From SUG1106 sp964651095 (lineage in GTDB: Bacteria > Bacillota > Clostridia > Peptostreptococcales > Anaerovoracaceae): a DNA stretch of 60,461 bases. This document shows positions 34,023 through 42,082 of this stretch, in pieces. The notes under the pieces were generated by a model that worked only from the letters and a program-made list of their open reading frames with translations, was not told the DNA's origin and did not search any database. The stretch spans positions 1-60,461 of the forward strand of contig CAZYWO010000001.1 in NCBI GenBank assembly GCA_964651095.1, in the 5' to 3' direction. Numbering within the stretch: position 1 is the stretch's first letter; each line of letters starts with the position of its first letter. Both the position numbers and the translations under genes were made by a program.

Positions 34023-34540
34023 AACTGATTGCCTCCTTTAATATTATCGAGCCGTTTAAAAATTATATTCTTTTCTTCAGTACAGAGCTTATTTGCTCCT
34101 TTGAAGCTGCCGTCCTCATATCCCTTGAGAACGCCTCTGGCATAAAGCTGAAGAACATGATATTGACATGAATTGCAGATGTCGTTATAGTCGGATATTT
34201 TTTCTATAAACTTATCCGTTTCGGAAGCCGGCAGGTAGGATATCCCCCAAATTTTTTCCATAGCACGGGAAACCAACTTTGCTGCGGTTTGTCTGGATAT
34301 ATTTTCTTCAAAACGGCTTTCACCATATTCACCTTTGTTCATTATGCCTAATTCCTCTGCCTTAAGTATAACCGCCCCGTTATCAAGGGGAAGGCTGATT
34401 ACATTCAGGTTTATAAGCAGTTCGTTAGTGAAGCTGCAAATGGTGGGTTTCTCCGCAGGATCGCTTGCAAAAACTATTGTTGCGACACAGACAAGAGTCA
34501 TAGCCGCAATTGTAATAAATGTAAAAACAAATTCTCTCAC
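34013..34540 (-). CDS. S-layer homology (SLH) domain protein
   Basis: Exported protein of about 175 residues. I place the start at the GTG at 34540, eight bases after a GGAG site, which begins a signal-like sequence (REFVFTFITIAAMTLVC). The C-terminal half contains SLH motifs: ISRQTAAKLVSRAMEK, then KISDYNDICNSCQYHV and the signature ARGVLKGYEDGSFKGANKL. SLH domains bind secondary cell-wall polymers. It is probably a wall-anchored accessory protein. The longer frame that would start upstream runs inside the toxin gene and is not needed. Two Cys residues and the short length are unusual for an SLH protein. Confidence 0.75.
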   Translation of the reverse strand: MREFVFTFITIAAMTLVCVATIVFASDPAEKPTICSFTNELLINLNVISLPLDNGAVILKAEELGIMNKGEYGESRFEENISRQTAAKLVSRAMEKIWGISYLPASETDKFIEKISDYNDICNSCQYHVLQLYARGVLKGYEDGSFKGANKLCTEEKNIIFKRLDNIKGGNQLCS

Positions 34541-34547
34541 TATATAT

Positions 34548-35042
34548 TCACTCCAATTCAATTTCAAAATTATTCTGAAATTCTCTGCATTTTTCTTCAA
34601 GCAGAGCAAAATCACAACATACATTGTTCATCAGGCTGCCCTGGATATGGGCCTCTCTGTATACCCATGCAGCCTTGCCGTAAATAAGCCCCCTGTTTTT
34701 ATTACAAAAAAAGAGTTCGTTGGAAAGTAAATCCCTATATATTTTTTCTTCCTTTGAAAAATCCTTAATCTTTACTTCTGAAAGGGGAACAGGAAACATA
34801 TGAGATAATCCGATGCTCCCCAAAGGTCTTTTCTGCCTGTTTAAAATAACCACGTTGCTTGCCATAGCCTTTGTCTTTGAGCTTATGGGGGCAAAGTAAT
34901 TTACGTTGTTTACCTTGAGGATAATTCCGCAGAAAAAACGTTGATGCCTGAATTCGATGCCGGATGTATCAGGGACCTTATCATCAAACATGGAAAGATA
35001 AGATAGGTATTTATCTGATACATGATAAAATTTTATTTTCAA
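34548..35042 (-). CDS. toxN: ToxN/AbiQ-family endoribonuclease toxin (type III toxin-antitoxin)
   Basis: A 164-residue toxin of the ToxN/AbiQ/CptN class, an RNase held inactive by its own small RNA. Family marks: KFYHVSDKYLSYLSMFDDKVP at the start, the ISSKTK loop at about 53-58 (equivalent to the Ser/Thr-Lys active-site loop), SHMFPVPLSEV, and CDFALLEEKCREF near the end. Length fits the family. It starts 65 bases after a terminator that closes a repeat-bearing leader, the typical type III layout. The tail NNFEIELE is a little longer than usual. It would act in abortive phage defence and as an addiction module that keeps the element in the cell. Confidence 0.88.
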   Translation of the reverse strand: MKIKFYHVSDKYLSYLSMFDDKVPDTSGIEFRHQRFFCGIILKVNNVNYFAPISSKTKAMASNVVILNRQKRPLGSIGLSHMFPVPLSEVKIKDFSKEEKIYRDLLSNELFFCNKNRGLIYGKAAWVYREAHIQGSLMNNVCCDFALLEEKCREFQNNFEIELE

Positions 35043-35103
35043 TTTAAAACCGCCTTTAAATATATTTACAATATTTGCGGTTTTTGGCAGGACGTGCCGA
35101 AGT

Positions 35104-35264
35104 AAAAAGCGCCTTGAATAAAATCAAGACGCTTTTCTTCTCCACTCTCGTAAATCGGCGGTGGTAGCCTTCCCGTACTCGTAAGTAGGCGACGGAAACC
35201 GATTGAATTTAAGACTTCGCATTTAAGGCTGCGAAACACCTCGGGTCAACTGTACGTTATGTAC
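35104..35264 (-). ncRNA. toxI: ToxI-type antitoxin RNA
   Basis: The leader upstream of toxN contains two imperfect units, CGCCTACTTACGAG (35178-35191) and CGCCGATTTACGAG (35147-35160), exactly 31 bases apart, with a weaker possible third unit further upstream. Such tandem units are the pseudoknot RNAs that bind and neutralise ToxN. The RNA would start about seven bases after the -10 box at 35271 and end in the terminator at 35107-35134. The 31-base unit length is a little shorter than known ones and the copies are diverged, so exact processing sites are uncertain. Confidence 0.7.
35107..35134 (-). terminator. Terminator between ToxI RNA and toxN
   Basis: An 11-base-pair stem with one G-U pair (AAGCGTCTTGA with its partner, six-base loop) followed on the minus strand by TTTTT. 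In type III systems this hairpin sets the high ratio of antitoxin RNA to toxin message. Confidence 0.82.
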
Positions 35265-35270
35265 AACTAT

Positions 35271-35299
35271 AGTTTACATCTCATGAATGAAAATGTCAA
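35271..35299 (-). promoter_or_regulatory. Promoter of the ToxIN module
   Basis: On the minus strand: TTGACA (35294-35299), 17-base spacer, TAAACT (35271-35276). It lies just behind the stop of the TadE-like gene, so the module is transcribed on its own. Confidence 0.75.
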
Positions 35300-35322
35300 T
35301 ACATGAAATTATAAACAATTTG

Positions 35323-35787
35323 TTAACGTATACGTTGATTGAGACTTTTTACATCAAAAGGAATAGCTATGTACCGATATTCAGTAGGAAGGTTATCAAA
35401 AAGCTTTCCCACCAATTCAGGTTCGATATAAAGCGTACCCTTAACCTTGTAATATGCCGATATACCTACGCTGCCGCCTTCTTCAATTTCCTCGTCCTCA
35501 ATGTTTATCAGATATGAAAATCTTCCGCCCGGCTCATTTTGCAGCTCAGCAATATAAGCAGCAAATTCTTCACGGGCTGTTTCTGCGTCAATTTTTGAAA
35601 TGTGTTCCCGCCGATAATCATCGTCCGTGGCAACTTCCACGGCGATGTTAAGGCCCCGTTGAATCTCAATGTCTATGTGATTTTTGAAAGTGTATATGTT
35701 GTAAATCTCTATGGTAAGCAGAGTTACAATAACAAAAATAAATACAAAAAACAAAAGAAATACCGGGGCAAAGGCGCATTTCTTCAC
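35323..35787 (-). CDS. TadE-like pseudopilin of the Tad operon
   Basis: A 154-residue protein with a single long N-terminal membrane helix (about 8-27) and an extracellular alpha/beta part. This is the layout of TadE/TadF-type minor subunits, and it follows two similar small proteins at the end of the Tad-like operon. No canonical cleavage site is evident. Two bases separate it from the upstream gene. Confidence 0.65.
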   Translation of the reverse strand: MKKCAFAPVFLLFFVFIFVIVTLLTIEIYNIYTFKNHIDIEIQRGLNIAVEVATDDDYRREHISKIDAETAREEFAAYIAELQNEPGGRFSYLINIEDEEIEEGGSVGISAYYKVKGTLYIEPELVGKLFDNLPTEYRYIAIPFDVKSLNQRIR

Positions 35788-35789
35788 AT

Positions 35790-36191
35790 CTATTCACCAT
35801 CCCTCCAAAGCACCTGAGAAACTCCCGTAAGCGTTTTGCTCATAGGAATCTCAACTGTAACGGGATCGGTAAAGGTGGGGCGGATAACTTCTACATAAAC
35901 CGTGTCCGAAACGGTTACACTGAAACGATCTCTAAGCTGAATTCTTCCTGTGGTGCTCCATGTAACGGTAGGGTTTATTCCCAACTCGGTTTTCAGGTCA
36001 TCCTCCAAAGCATAGGTTGAAGAAGAAACTTCGCCGTTGGCTTCAACATCACGCACAAGTACCTTAGCCATGTAGTCCAGATTTTGTTTTGCGATGAAAG
36101 GCTGCCATATTGCTACGAGTGTCATTACAAGGCTCATTATGATAATAAACTCAATAAGTATCTCAAAGTATGCTTCTGACTTTTTTCGCAT
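35790..36191 (-). CDS. DUF4320-type pseudopilin
   Basis: A 133-residue membrane protein starting MRKKSEAYFEILIEFIIIM; basic residues, then S-E-A-Y, then a hydrophobic helix, as in short class III or Flp-like prepilins. The rest is beta-rich (VTVSDTVYVEVIRP). I associate it with DUF4320, a family found next to CpaF/TadC on Clostridia mobile elements. It probably forms part of a Tad-like pilus or pseudopilus. Confidence 0.7.
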   Translation of the reverse strand: MRKKSEAYFEILIEFIIIMSLVMTLVAIWQPFIAKQNLDYMAKVLVRDVEANGEVSSSTYALEDDLKTELGINPTVTWSTTGRIQLRDRFSVTVSDTVYVEVIRPTFTDPVTVEIPMSKTLTGVSQVLWRDGE

Positions 36192-36211
36192 AAATATATT
36201 CCTTCCTTAAA

Positions 36212-36424
36212 TTAGAAGTTAAATTTATTTCTGATTTCGCCGATTACATCTTCCCAAAGTTCGGGAACGGCGGTGTTGAGCAGCGCAAGCAGGGCAACGC
36301 CCAAAAGAACCACGATCAGAATTTTAACAAGCATATCGAGGTATGCTTCGCCCCGTTTTCTGAGGGAAAAAGTCTGCTTTGCAGCAGAAAGTGTCCGGTG
36401 TTTAAGCTGTTCCAAATAAAGCAT
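36212..36424 (-). CDS. Flp-like small pilin (DUF6133 type)
   Basis: A 70-residue protein: basic stretch KQTFSLRKRG, then EAYLDMLVKILIVVLLGVAL and a short tail. The G/E-A-Y motif before one hydrophobic helix resembles Flp prepilins cut after Gly, with the mature part of about 45 residues. It is probably the main subunit of the Tad-like structure. It follows the TadC gene by 20 bases. Confidence 0.7.
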   Translation of the reverse strand: MLYLEQLKHRTLSAAKQTFSLRKRGEAYLDMLVKILIVVLLGVALLALLNTAVPELWEDVIGEIRNKFNF

Positions 36425-36444
36425 GTTAAGTGCTCCTTTCTTTT

Positions 36445-37314
36445 TTAAAATATACCGCCAAGCCCCGTTTTAAGGTTAATCAAAATGCAGTAAAGGTATA
36501 CTGCAATGAGCATAACCGTAAGAGCAATGGTGGCACGTTTGATTTTGGAGGGCCGCTTTGCGATCTCCTTTTTCAAATTTTCTTTCGCCAGCATATTCAT
36601 GGTCTGTTCCGTGATGGCGAAGAAGGTGGATTGATCCTCTCCGGCGTTGGCAGCAATTACACCGCCAACGAAATCCGTCAAGTAAGATATATTGACACGC
36701 TCTGCAAGGTGTGTCAAAGCCTCTGTTTCGTCTACATTGGTGCGAAGCTCAGTCAGAAGCACATTGAGATCATATTTTAGGGGACCGGCTATTTCCGTAT
36801 ATTTTTCAATACAACTGATTAGTCGTCTGTCGGTTTTAGAGGCGCTGTTATATGTACGGATGAAGCGGGGGAGTTCATTAATTATTCCTGAGTTAAGCTC
36901 TTTGATTTTATCTTCCGCCCTGTGCATATTTTTAAAAAACATTACAACCCCAAGCAGTATGCCTAAAAGAGTAAGCATGGGTATACCGAGTACCACACAG
37001 GAGAGGGATAATATAATAATTGCCGCAGAAATAATAATTGCCTGAGCCTGATATTCCTCCGGAGACATACGTATATTAGCCCTCGCCAAGGTACGAACCA
37101 TTTTCTCCCGCTTATATACATCAATCTTGATAAACTTTGAAACAAGAATTATAACGGGGGCCAGCATAGTTCCTTCAATCGTTAAGGCAGTATCCTTTTT
37201 TGAAATGAGCCGGCGCATCATTTTATCTGTTTTTGCAGAAGGAAAATTAATAAATTTTCCCGCCAAAATAAATGTTCCGGCTGAAAACAGCAGTATAAAT
37301 AACAGTCTGTACAC
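36445..37314 (-). CDS. tadC: TadC-like inner-membrane platform protein
   Basis: A 289-residue membrane protein with a T2SSF domain (about 140-260, IRTYNSASKTDRRLISCIE, then FVGGVIAANAGEDQSTFFA) flanked by helices at both ends. It is the second of the TadB/TadC pair that forms the platform for pilus assembly, directly behind TadB and before the small pilins. Confidence 0.82.
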   Translation of the reverse strand: MYRLLFILLFSAGTFILAGKFINFPSAKTDKMMRRLISKKDTALTIEGTMLAPVIILVSKFIKIDVYKREKMVRTLARANIRMSPEEYQAQAIIISAAIIILSLSCVVLGIPMLTLLGILLGVVMFFKNMHRAEDKIKELNSGIINELPRFIRTYNSASKTDRRLISCIEKYTEIAGPLKYDLNVLLTELRTNVDETEALTHLAERVNISYLTDFVGGVIAANAGEDQSTFFAITEQTMNMLAKENLKKEIAKRPSKIKRATIALTVMLIAVYLYCILINLKTGLGGIF

Positions 37315-37324
37315 AGCGCACCTC

Positions 37325-38236
37325 CTAAGAAAGATTTGCCGGCTTATTGATTTTTATTACATAAGCCGTGCCTATCAAAGCCACAAGGAAGGTAAGTGCT
37401 ATCAGGATTTTACCCGGTCCGGTGGTGGTAAGAATATCATACCAATCCTTATTAAGGAACCGCAGCATCGGAATATTTGCAAGCACCACAGCTTCTACGC
37501 TGATAAAATCCTTATACAAAGCTGCGGTTTCCGTAGCAAGCTCCTCGTTGATCTGCCGCACGTCCGCCATCTTCTTTATAATAGGCGTAAGGCTCTGTTT
37601 ATGCAGACGGTCATGCTGACATAAGATAAGTACGTCGCACCATTCTTTCCAGAAGGGATTGTCAATCGCCGCCTGCATACGGCGGATATTGCGTATATCT
37701 GAGCTGTCAATAAAGGTTTTGGATGTGACAAAATCCTGAAAAACCTTTTTAAGGGGCATTTCAATGTTGGGAATATTTTTGTTTATGGCCGTAACAATGT
37801 TGTCTGTGGACATGTATGTATTGGTTATAATGCCCAGAACAGTTTCTATTTGTTCGGAGAGCCATTGCTTATATCTGGTAGTTTTGATACTGAGAAACCA
37901 TCCCGGAATAACAGGAAGGCCCGCTCCGAGGACAAGAGAAAGGAATCCGTTTCCCCAAAATGCGCCTATCAGTATCCCGGCAATGCTCAGAGCTGCCATT
38001 ATATACAAATACTGATTAAAGCTGAGCTTGGAATTTTCCAATGCGGCGGTTGAATCCGCTTTGAATCGACCCCATCGGCTGAGCTTTTTCCCGGTAAGCT
38101 CCAGCCGCTTGTTTTCTGCAATAGCGGCGGCTACTTCTTCGACTTTTCTGGCCTTTATTACAGAAGTCTTTTTACGGGAAAAAATTACTGACAGACTGCC
38201 TATGGAAAGAAGCAAAAATATAACCAGTCGATACAA
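37325..38236 (-). CDS. tadB: TadB-like inner-membrane platform protein
   Basis: About 303 residues. I use the TTG at 38236, seven bases after GGGAGG and just past the cpaF stop, as the start, because it opens a clean membrane helix (YRLVIFLLLSIGSL). Two further helices (about 80-120) precede a T2SSF domain with TNTYMSTDNIVTAINKNIPN, FQDFVTSKTFIDSSDIRNI, and a pair of C-terminal helices. It is paired with TadC. Confidence 0.8.
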   Translation of the reverse strand: MYRLVIFLLLSIGSLSVIFSRKKTSVIKARKVEEVAAAIAENKRLELTGKKLSRWGRFKADSTAALENSKLSFNQYLYIMAALSIAGILIGAFWGNGFLSLVLGAGLPVIPGWFLSIKTTRYKQWLSEQIETVLGIITNTYMSTDNIVTAINKNIPNIEMPLKKVFQDFVTSKTFIDSSDIRNIRRMQAAIDNPFWKEWCDVLILCQHDRLHKQSLTPIIKKMADVRQINEELATETAALYKDFISVEAVVLANIPMLRFLNKDWYDILTTTGPGKILIALTFLVALIGTAYVIKINKPANLS

Positions 38237-38237
38237 G

Positions 38238-39650
38238 CTATATCCCTCCCTTTTCCTTAATCCATTCGGGGGAAGCATACTTTGCCACCCTCGACAGAGG
38301 AGCCCCGTTCTCAAGCATACGCTCGGCTATTTTGTCCGAAACATACCCCACCTGAGCATGTGTTCCCTTTATTTTCCCATCGGGACCTATACCGCTTAAG
38401 CGGAAGCGGAAAATATCCTTACATATAAAATCGTCGTTATTATAAGACAAGCCTTCCACAATGCTCAGATACTTTCTGCTGCTGTCAATCATTTTTTTCT
38501 TGTATACCACAATAGGAAACGCATCAACAATATTTTTAGCAAGACGTGTTTCAGAACTGATATGGCCGGACTGCTCGCACATGGAAAGAATACGGGCATA
38601 GGCATCTGCCGCAGAGTTAGCGTGAAGGGTTGTGGCTACGGTGTGCCCTGTTCTTGCCGCTTCCTGTGCGTCCAGTGCTTCGCTGCCTCTCATCTCTGCC
38701 GGAACAATTATGTGAGGGTGATATCTGAGGGAGGCTTTTACAAGCCTTTGACTGTCTATTTTTGCTGAAGGGTTGGTAGTCCAGTTTACAACACGGTTGT
38801 ATATGCGCCCGTCCTCATTCCTTTTTGTGAGGCGCAGCTCACGCACACCTTCCTCGATTGTTACAATACGGTAGTAGTCCGGGCAAAGGTTTAAGAATAC
38901 ATTCAAATCCGTAGTTTTGCCTGACGAAGTGCCTCCGGCAAAGGCTACAGAGATTCCGCTTGTTAAGCACAGATAGATAAAATCCATTTCCTCTTTGGTA
39001 CATGTTCCAAAAGATATCATATCTTCGGCAGAAAATTTATCTTCCCTTTGCTTTCGTATCGAGGCCGATGCTCCCGCCTCTTTATCGTTTACAGGGCTTA
39101 TTGTTGCGGATATTCTGACGCCCTGAGACATATAGCTGTCCTGCACAGGCTCACTGCCGTCCAAAACAAGCCCGCCCAGAGCGACCATCTTTTTTACCGT
39201 ATCCATACATTGGGTTGGGCTGAGGAATGTATCGCCGACCTTTTCCACCTCGCCGCCGGCATATTCGACTTCAACATCGTCAAACGCATTTATATTGATT
39301 TCCTCAACATTCGGATCAAAAAGGTACTGAGTCAAAAAGCCGAAGCCCGCCATATCCTCATAGAGCTTCCCGCAGAGCTGAGAATTGTCCTCTATTTCGG
39401 AACAAAGCAAATTCAGCTTTATAACATAAGAGGATATAAGGCGCTTCAAGACTTCGGCGCTGTCCTTAGACGTTATCACGCTGCTTAATTCATCGGCGTG
39501 TTTTTTGCTTATAACTTCCCTTATTGTATTAAGGATTTCACCGTATGGCTTCGGTATTATTTTTTCTTTACCGTTTCGTATGGTTTTATCGTCGGTTTCT
39601 CCTTTGCGCTGCTCCATTTCGTAGGCAGCCTCAAAAATATCAATCGCCAC
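38238..39650 (-). CDS. cpaF: CpaF/TadA-type secretion ATPase
   Basis: A 470-residue hexameric ATPase that powers the Tad-like system. Core motifs: FGFLTQYLFDPNVEEININ, Walker A GGTSSGKT (about 238-245), VTIEEGVREL, the Walker B/His region (ASLRYHPHIIVPAEMRGSEA, GHTVATTLHANSA). GTG start with GGAGG eight bases upstream. It overlaps the TadZ gene by 11 bases. Related CpaF genes are common on Clostridia conjugative elements. Confidence 0.92.
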   Translation of the reverse strand: MAIDIFEAAYEMEQRKGETDDKTIRNGKEKIIPKPYGEILNTIREVISKKHADELSSVITSKDSAEVLKRLISSYVIKLNLLCSEIEDNSQLCGKLYEDMAGFGFLTQYLFDPNVEEININAFDDVEVEYAGGEVEKVGDTFLSPTQCMDTVKKMVALGGLVLDGSEPVQDSYMSQGVRISATISPVNDKEAGASASIRKQREDKFSAEDMISFGTCTKEEMDFIYLCLTSGISVAFAGGTSSGKTTDLNVFLNLCPDYYRIVTIEEGVRELRLTKRNEDGRIYNRVVNWTTNPSAKIDSQRLVKASLRYHPHIIVPAEMRGSEALDAQEAARTGHTVATTLHANSAADAYARILSMCEQSGHISSETRLAKNIVDAFPIVVYKKKMIDSSRKYLSIVEGLSYNNDDFICKDIFRFRLSGIGPDGKIKGTHAQVGYVSDKIAERMLENGAPLSRVAKYASPEWIKEKGGI

Positions 39651-40371
39651 TTGTGATTCCTCCTCTCACCAGTTTCAAAAGCTCAATCATATTTTTTGCA
39701 TAATCGGCTTTGTTTCTTTTTCCGCTCATAAACGGTACTCCTGTATTTACCGACTGTTTTACGGCAGCATCGAAAGGAAGGGTTACATCAAAGCTGTCGC
39801 CGAAAACTGCCTCTATATTACTGAAGCTTACGGCATTTTCATTGGCGTAAAGCACGTTTATTACTTTAGCGCACTTGTCGATAAAGGGCTTCATTGCCTT
39901 AGCACGAATAAGCCCGACAACATCCGGATGCACAAGATTAATTACTTTGTCGGCATAGACAAGCGCCCACAGCTTATATGGATTATTCGGTGAATCCTCG
40001 CAGTCCACAACAACATATTCAAATTGATTTTTAAGCTCTGTAATCAATTCTCTGATATGTTCGTCGCTGAGTATGCTGTCATTGCCCAGATGGTCAAAAT
40101 ATGTTGTTTCGCTGTGAGCCGAAAGCAGAAACAGATTATTTCTGCCGGGCACGGGGAATACTGCGCCGGGAAGGTCGATGTCCTTTGCGTTGCTGATTTT
40201 TGTAAAGCTTTTTTCAGGCGGAATTTCTGCTCCGAAAAAACTTCCTATGCTGCCGCAGGAAAGGTCTGTATCAAAAAGACAGGTCAGACTGTTGTCGCTG
40301 AGAAGCCAAGATAAATTTGCCGCCACCGTGCTTTTTCCTCCGAAGCCGGTTATTGCTATCAGTCTGCCCAT
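39640..40371 (-). CDS. TadZ/CpaE-like ParA-type ATPase with altered P-loop
   Basis: A 243-residue MinD/ParA-like protein (FEYVVVDCEDSPNN and ADKVINLVHPDVVG are the usual switch and membrane-proximal motifs). The P-loop at about 8-16 is TGFGGKSTVAAN: it keeps GKS but lacks the N-terminal signature Lys of the ParA family. In the Tad context it should place the machine at a cell site. It starts one base into the cpaB stop and is followed by cpaF. Confidence 0.78.
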   Translation of the reverse strand: MGRLIAITGFGGKSTVAANLSWLLSDNSLTCLFDTDLSCGSIGSFFGAEIPPEKSFTKISNAKDIDLPGAVFPVPGRNNLFLLSAHSETTYFDHLGNDSILSDEHIRELITELKNQFEYVVVDCEDSPNNPYKLWALVYADKVINLVHPDVVGLIRAKAMKPFIDKCAKVINVLYANENAVSFSNIEAVFGDSFDVTLPFDAAVKQSVNTGVPFMSGKRNKADYAKNMIELLKLVRGGITSGD

Positions 40372-41048
40372 TACTGTACCCCTCCCAATAATGCCTGAGC
40401 CGCTTCGCCTCTGCCGGCAAAGGCAAGATGGATTTCTCCGCCCTGTTCAAGGGTAATAAGCTGAGCCGCCTGAGCCTTTGAAGCAAGCAGGGTTACTGTT
40501 TCGGGAACGCTGCCGCTTGCGGCATCTTCACCCTTGCTGCCGCTTACTGCCAGCACCTCTAATGCTGCAAGCTCCGGCAAAGATATAAGGCCGTTATCCT
40601 TGCTGTAACCAAAAACAGTTACAACGTCTCCTTCCTCAAGCTTTCCGCTGACGGATGAGCTGAGAGTGCTCATTGAAACAGACACCGCATATTTATCACT
40701 TCGGGAATCCACCTTATGGAAATTATTTTCCGATTGATTCGAGCTGAGCTTTGCGGGCGTTACAAAGTCCTCAGGGTAAATGTCCGTCACCGCATATTTT
40801 CCTACAGCATAGGCCTTGTCTGTTACCGCATCGGCGGGAGCTTCGCTGCTCACCTTCACCGTAAGCATATCCTCTTTAATCAGAGTGCCTTTGGCGATTA
40901 TAGTTTTCATTTTTATTACTTCAATGCCGTTTTCCTTCTTCCTGTTCTGTCCGGGAATTAAGAAAAAGGCTATAATTGCCGCAAGTATAATACAGATTGC
41001 GGCAACAACATATTTGCTTGTGAAAATATTTTTGATTTTGTTTTTCAT
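40371..41048 (-). CDS. cpaB: CpaB/RcpC-like SAF-domain protein
   Basis: A 225-residue protein with one membrane helix (about 13-31), a SAF domain (about 48-120, TIIAKGTLIKEDMLTVKV, AVGKYAVTDIYPEDFV) and a beta domain (LEEGDVVTVFGY, LAALEVLAVSG). This is the CpaB/RcpC layout; in diderms it contacts the secretin, here it probably spans the cell wall. Four-base overlap with the upstream gene. Confidence 0.82.
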   Translation of the reverse strand: MKNKIKNIFTSKYVVAAICIILAAIIAFFLIPGQNRKKENGIEVIKMKTIIAKGTLIKEDMLTVKVSSEAPADAVTDKAYAVGKYAVTDIYPEDFVTPAKLSSNQSENNFHKVDSRSDKYAVSVSMSTLSSSVSGKLEEGDVVTVFGYSKDNGLISLPELAALEVLAVSGSKGEDAASGSVPETVTLLASKAQAAQLITLEQGGEIHLAFAGRGEAAQALLGGVQ

Positions 41049-42067
41049 TGGATGCCTCCTAAGATTGTTTCAATATTTTGATATGTGTCGGCATTTTCTT
41101 TTCCGTAAAAAATGTCGGGCTCATACTGTGCAAATAAGGTTTTGTTCATGCCGAAAAGCTCCGATATATCGCCTCTTTCCTCCGGCATTGAAAAGTTCAG
41201 AAGAAAAATAAAATCCTCCTGTCCCATTATGCTCATGTATATTCTGCTGAGCTTTCCTAACGCCCAAGGCTTTACAGACGATACTATCACCTTTAAATCA
41301 CAGGAAAGAAAGCTGCTGTTATATTCTGAGGGCGCTCCGTAATCCTCTATGAAGAAATCAAAATCGGCCTTATCTGCAACCGTATTGGCAAACTCATTGG
41401 AATAAACGGGAAGCCTGGCAATAAAAGCGCAGTTATCTCCGTCCTTGAAAACATCAGTCCACGTTTTATAGCCCTCTGCCGTAGAGTCGCCGCAGGTTTG
41501 AATGTAGCACGATTTTCTGCCTGACGACAAAAGATGCGCCGCAAATGCCAGCGCATGGTGAGTTGTTCCGCCGCCGGGTGACGTTCCGGCAAAACCGATG
41601 CGGAGCTTCCTTTGCGGAACGGATTCTTCTTCCTTTTCCGTGCTCTTTCGCTTAAAGAAGGTTTTCTTCGGTGTCGGCTCATTATGTACTGTGGGTACAA
41701 AAATATAGCTTTCGTCAATAACCTGACTCAAGGCTTCATCGGGAGCCTTTTCGGGAGGAATTATATTTTTAAACCCCGCCGATGTCAAGTCGGCATAATC
41801 CTGTTCGGGAGTTTCTTCATCGGTTATTACAACAAGCTTTCCCGCAAACAGCTTCTTAAGAGAAATTATACTCCCCGGATCACATTTGAGGGCAGAATAC
41901 TCAATTATGAGCAGTCCCACATGATTAAGATTGCGTAAGTTTAATGTTACGCTTCTTATATCCTCCGTTGTCCTGTTCTCTATTACCTCAATGGCATTTT
42001 CCCTGCATACCCTTTGCAAAGGAACAGTGTTATATGCTTTGCTGCAATATATATGTGCAACACTCAT
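41045..42067 (-). CDS. CpaE-like protein with receiver-like domain and dead P-loop
   Basis: A 340-residue protein. Residues about 1-125 look like a receiver-type or CheY-like fold (VGLLIIEYSAL, GKLVVITDEE, GFKNIIPPEKA) and the rest is MinD-like with GTSPGGGTT at the P-loop position, where the Walker Lys is replaced by Gly. FLLNFSMPEERGD and the closing EPDIFYGKEN fit the CpaE/TadZ class. It therefore cannot bind ATP in the usual way and may be a structural partner of the second TadZ-like protein two genes on. Confidence 0.68.
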   Translation of the reverse strand: MSVAHIYCSKAYNTVPLQRVCRENAIEVIENRTTEDIRSVTLNLRNLNHVGLLIIEYSALKCDPGSIISLKKLFAGKLVVITDEETPEQDYADLTSAGFKNIIPPEKAPDEALSQVIDESYIFVPTVHNEPTPKKTFFKRKSTEKEEESVPQRKLRIGFAGTSPGGGTTHHALAFAAHLLSSGRKSCYIQTCGDSTAEGYKTWTDVFKDGDNCAFIARLPVYSNEFANTVADKADFDFFIEDYGAPSEYNSSFLSCDLKVIVSSVKPWALGKLSRIYMSIMGQEDFIFLLNFSMPEERGDISELFGMNKTLFAQYEPDIFYGKENADTYQNIETILGGIQ

Positions 42068-42082
42068 GCTTTACCTTCTTTC

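Noticed and set aside
34541..34624. A longer start of the SLH protein inside the toxN gene
   Set aside because: The extra residues have no signal peptide and come from another frame of toxN; the GTG at 34540 has a ribosome site.
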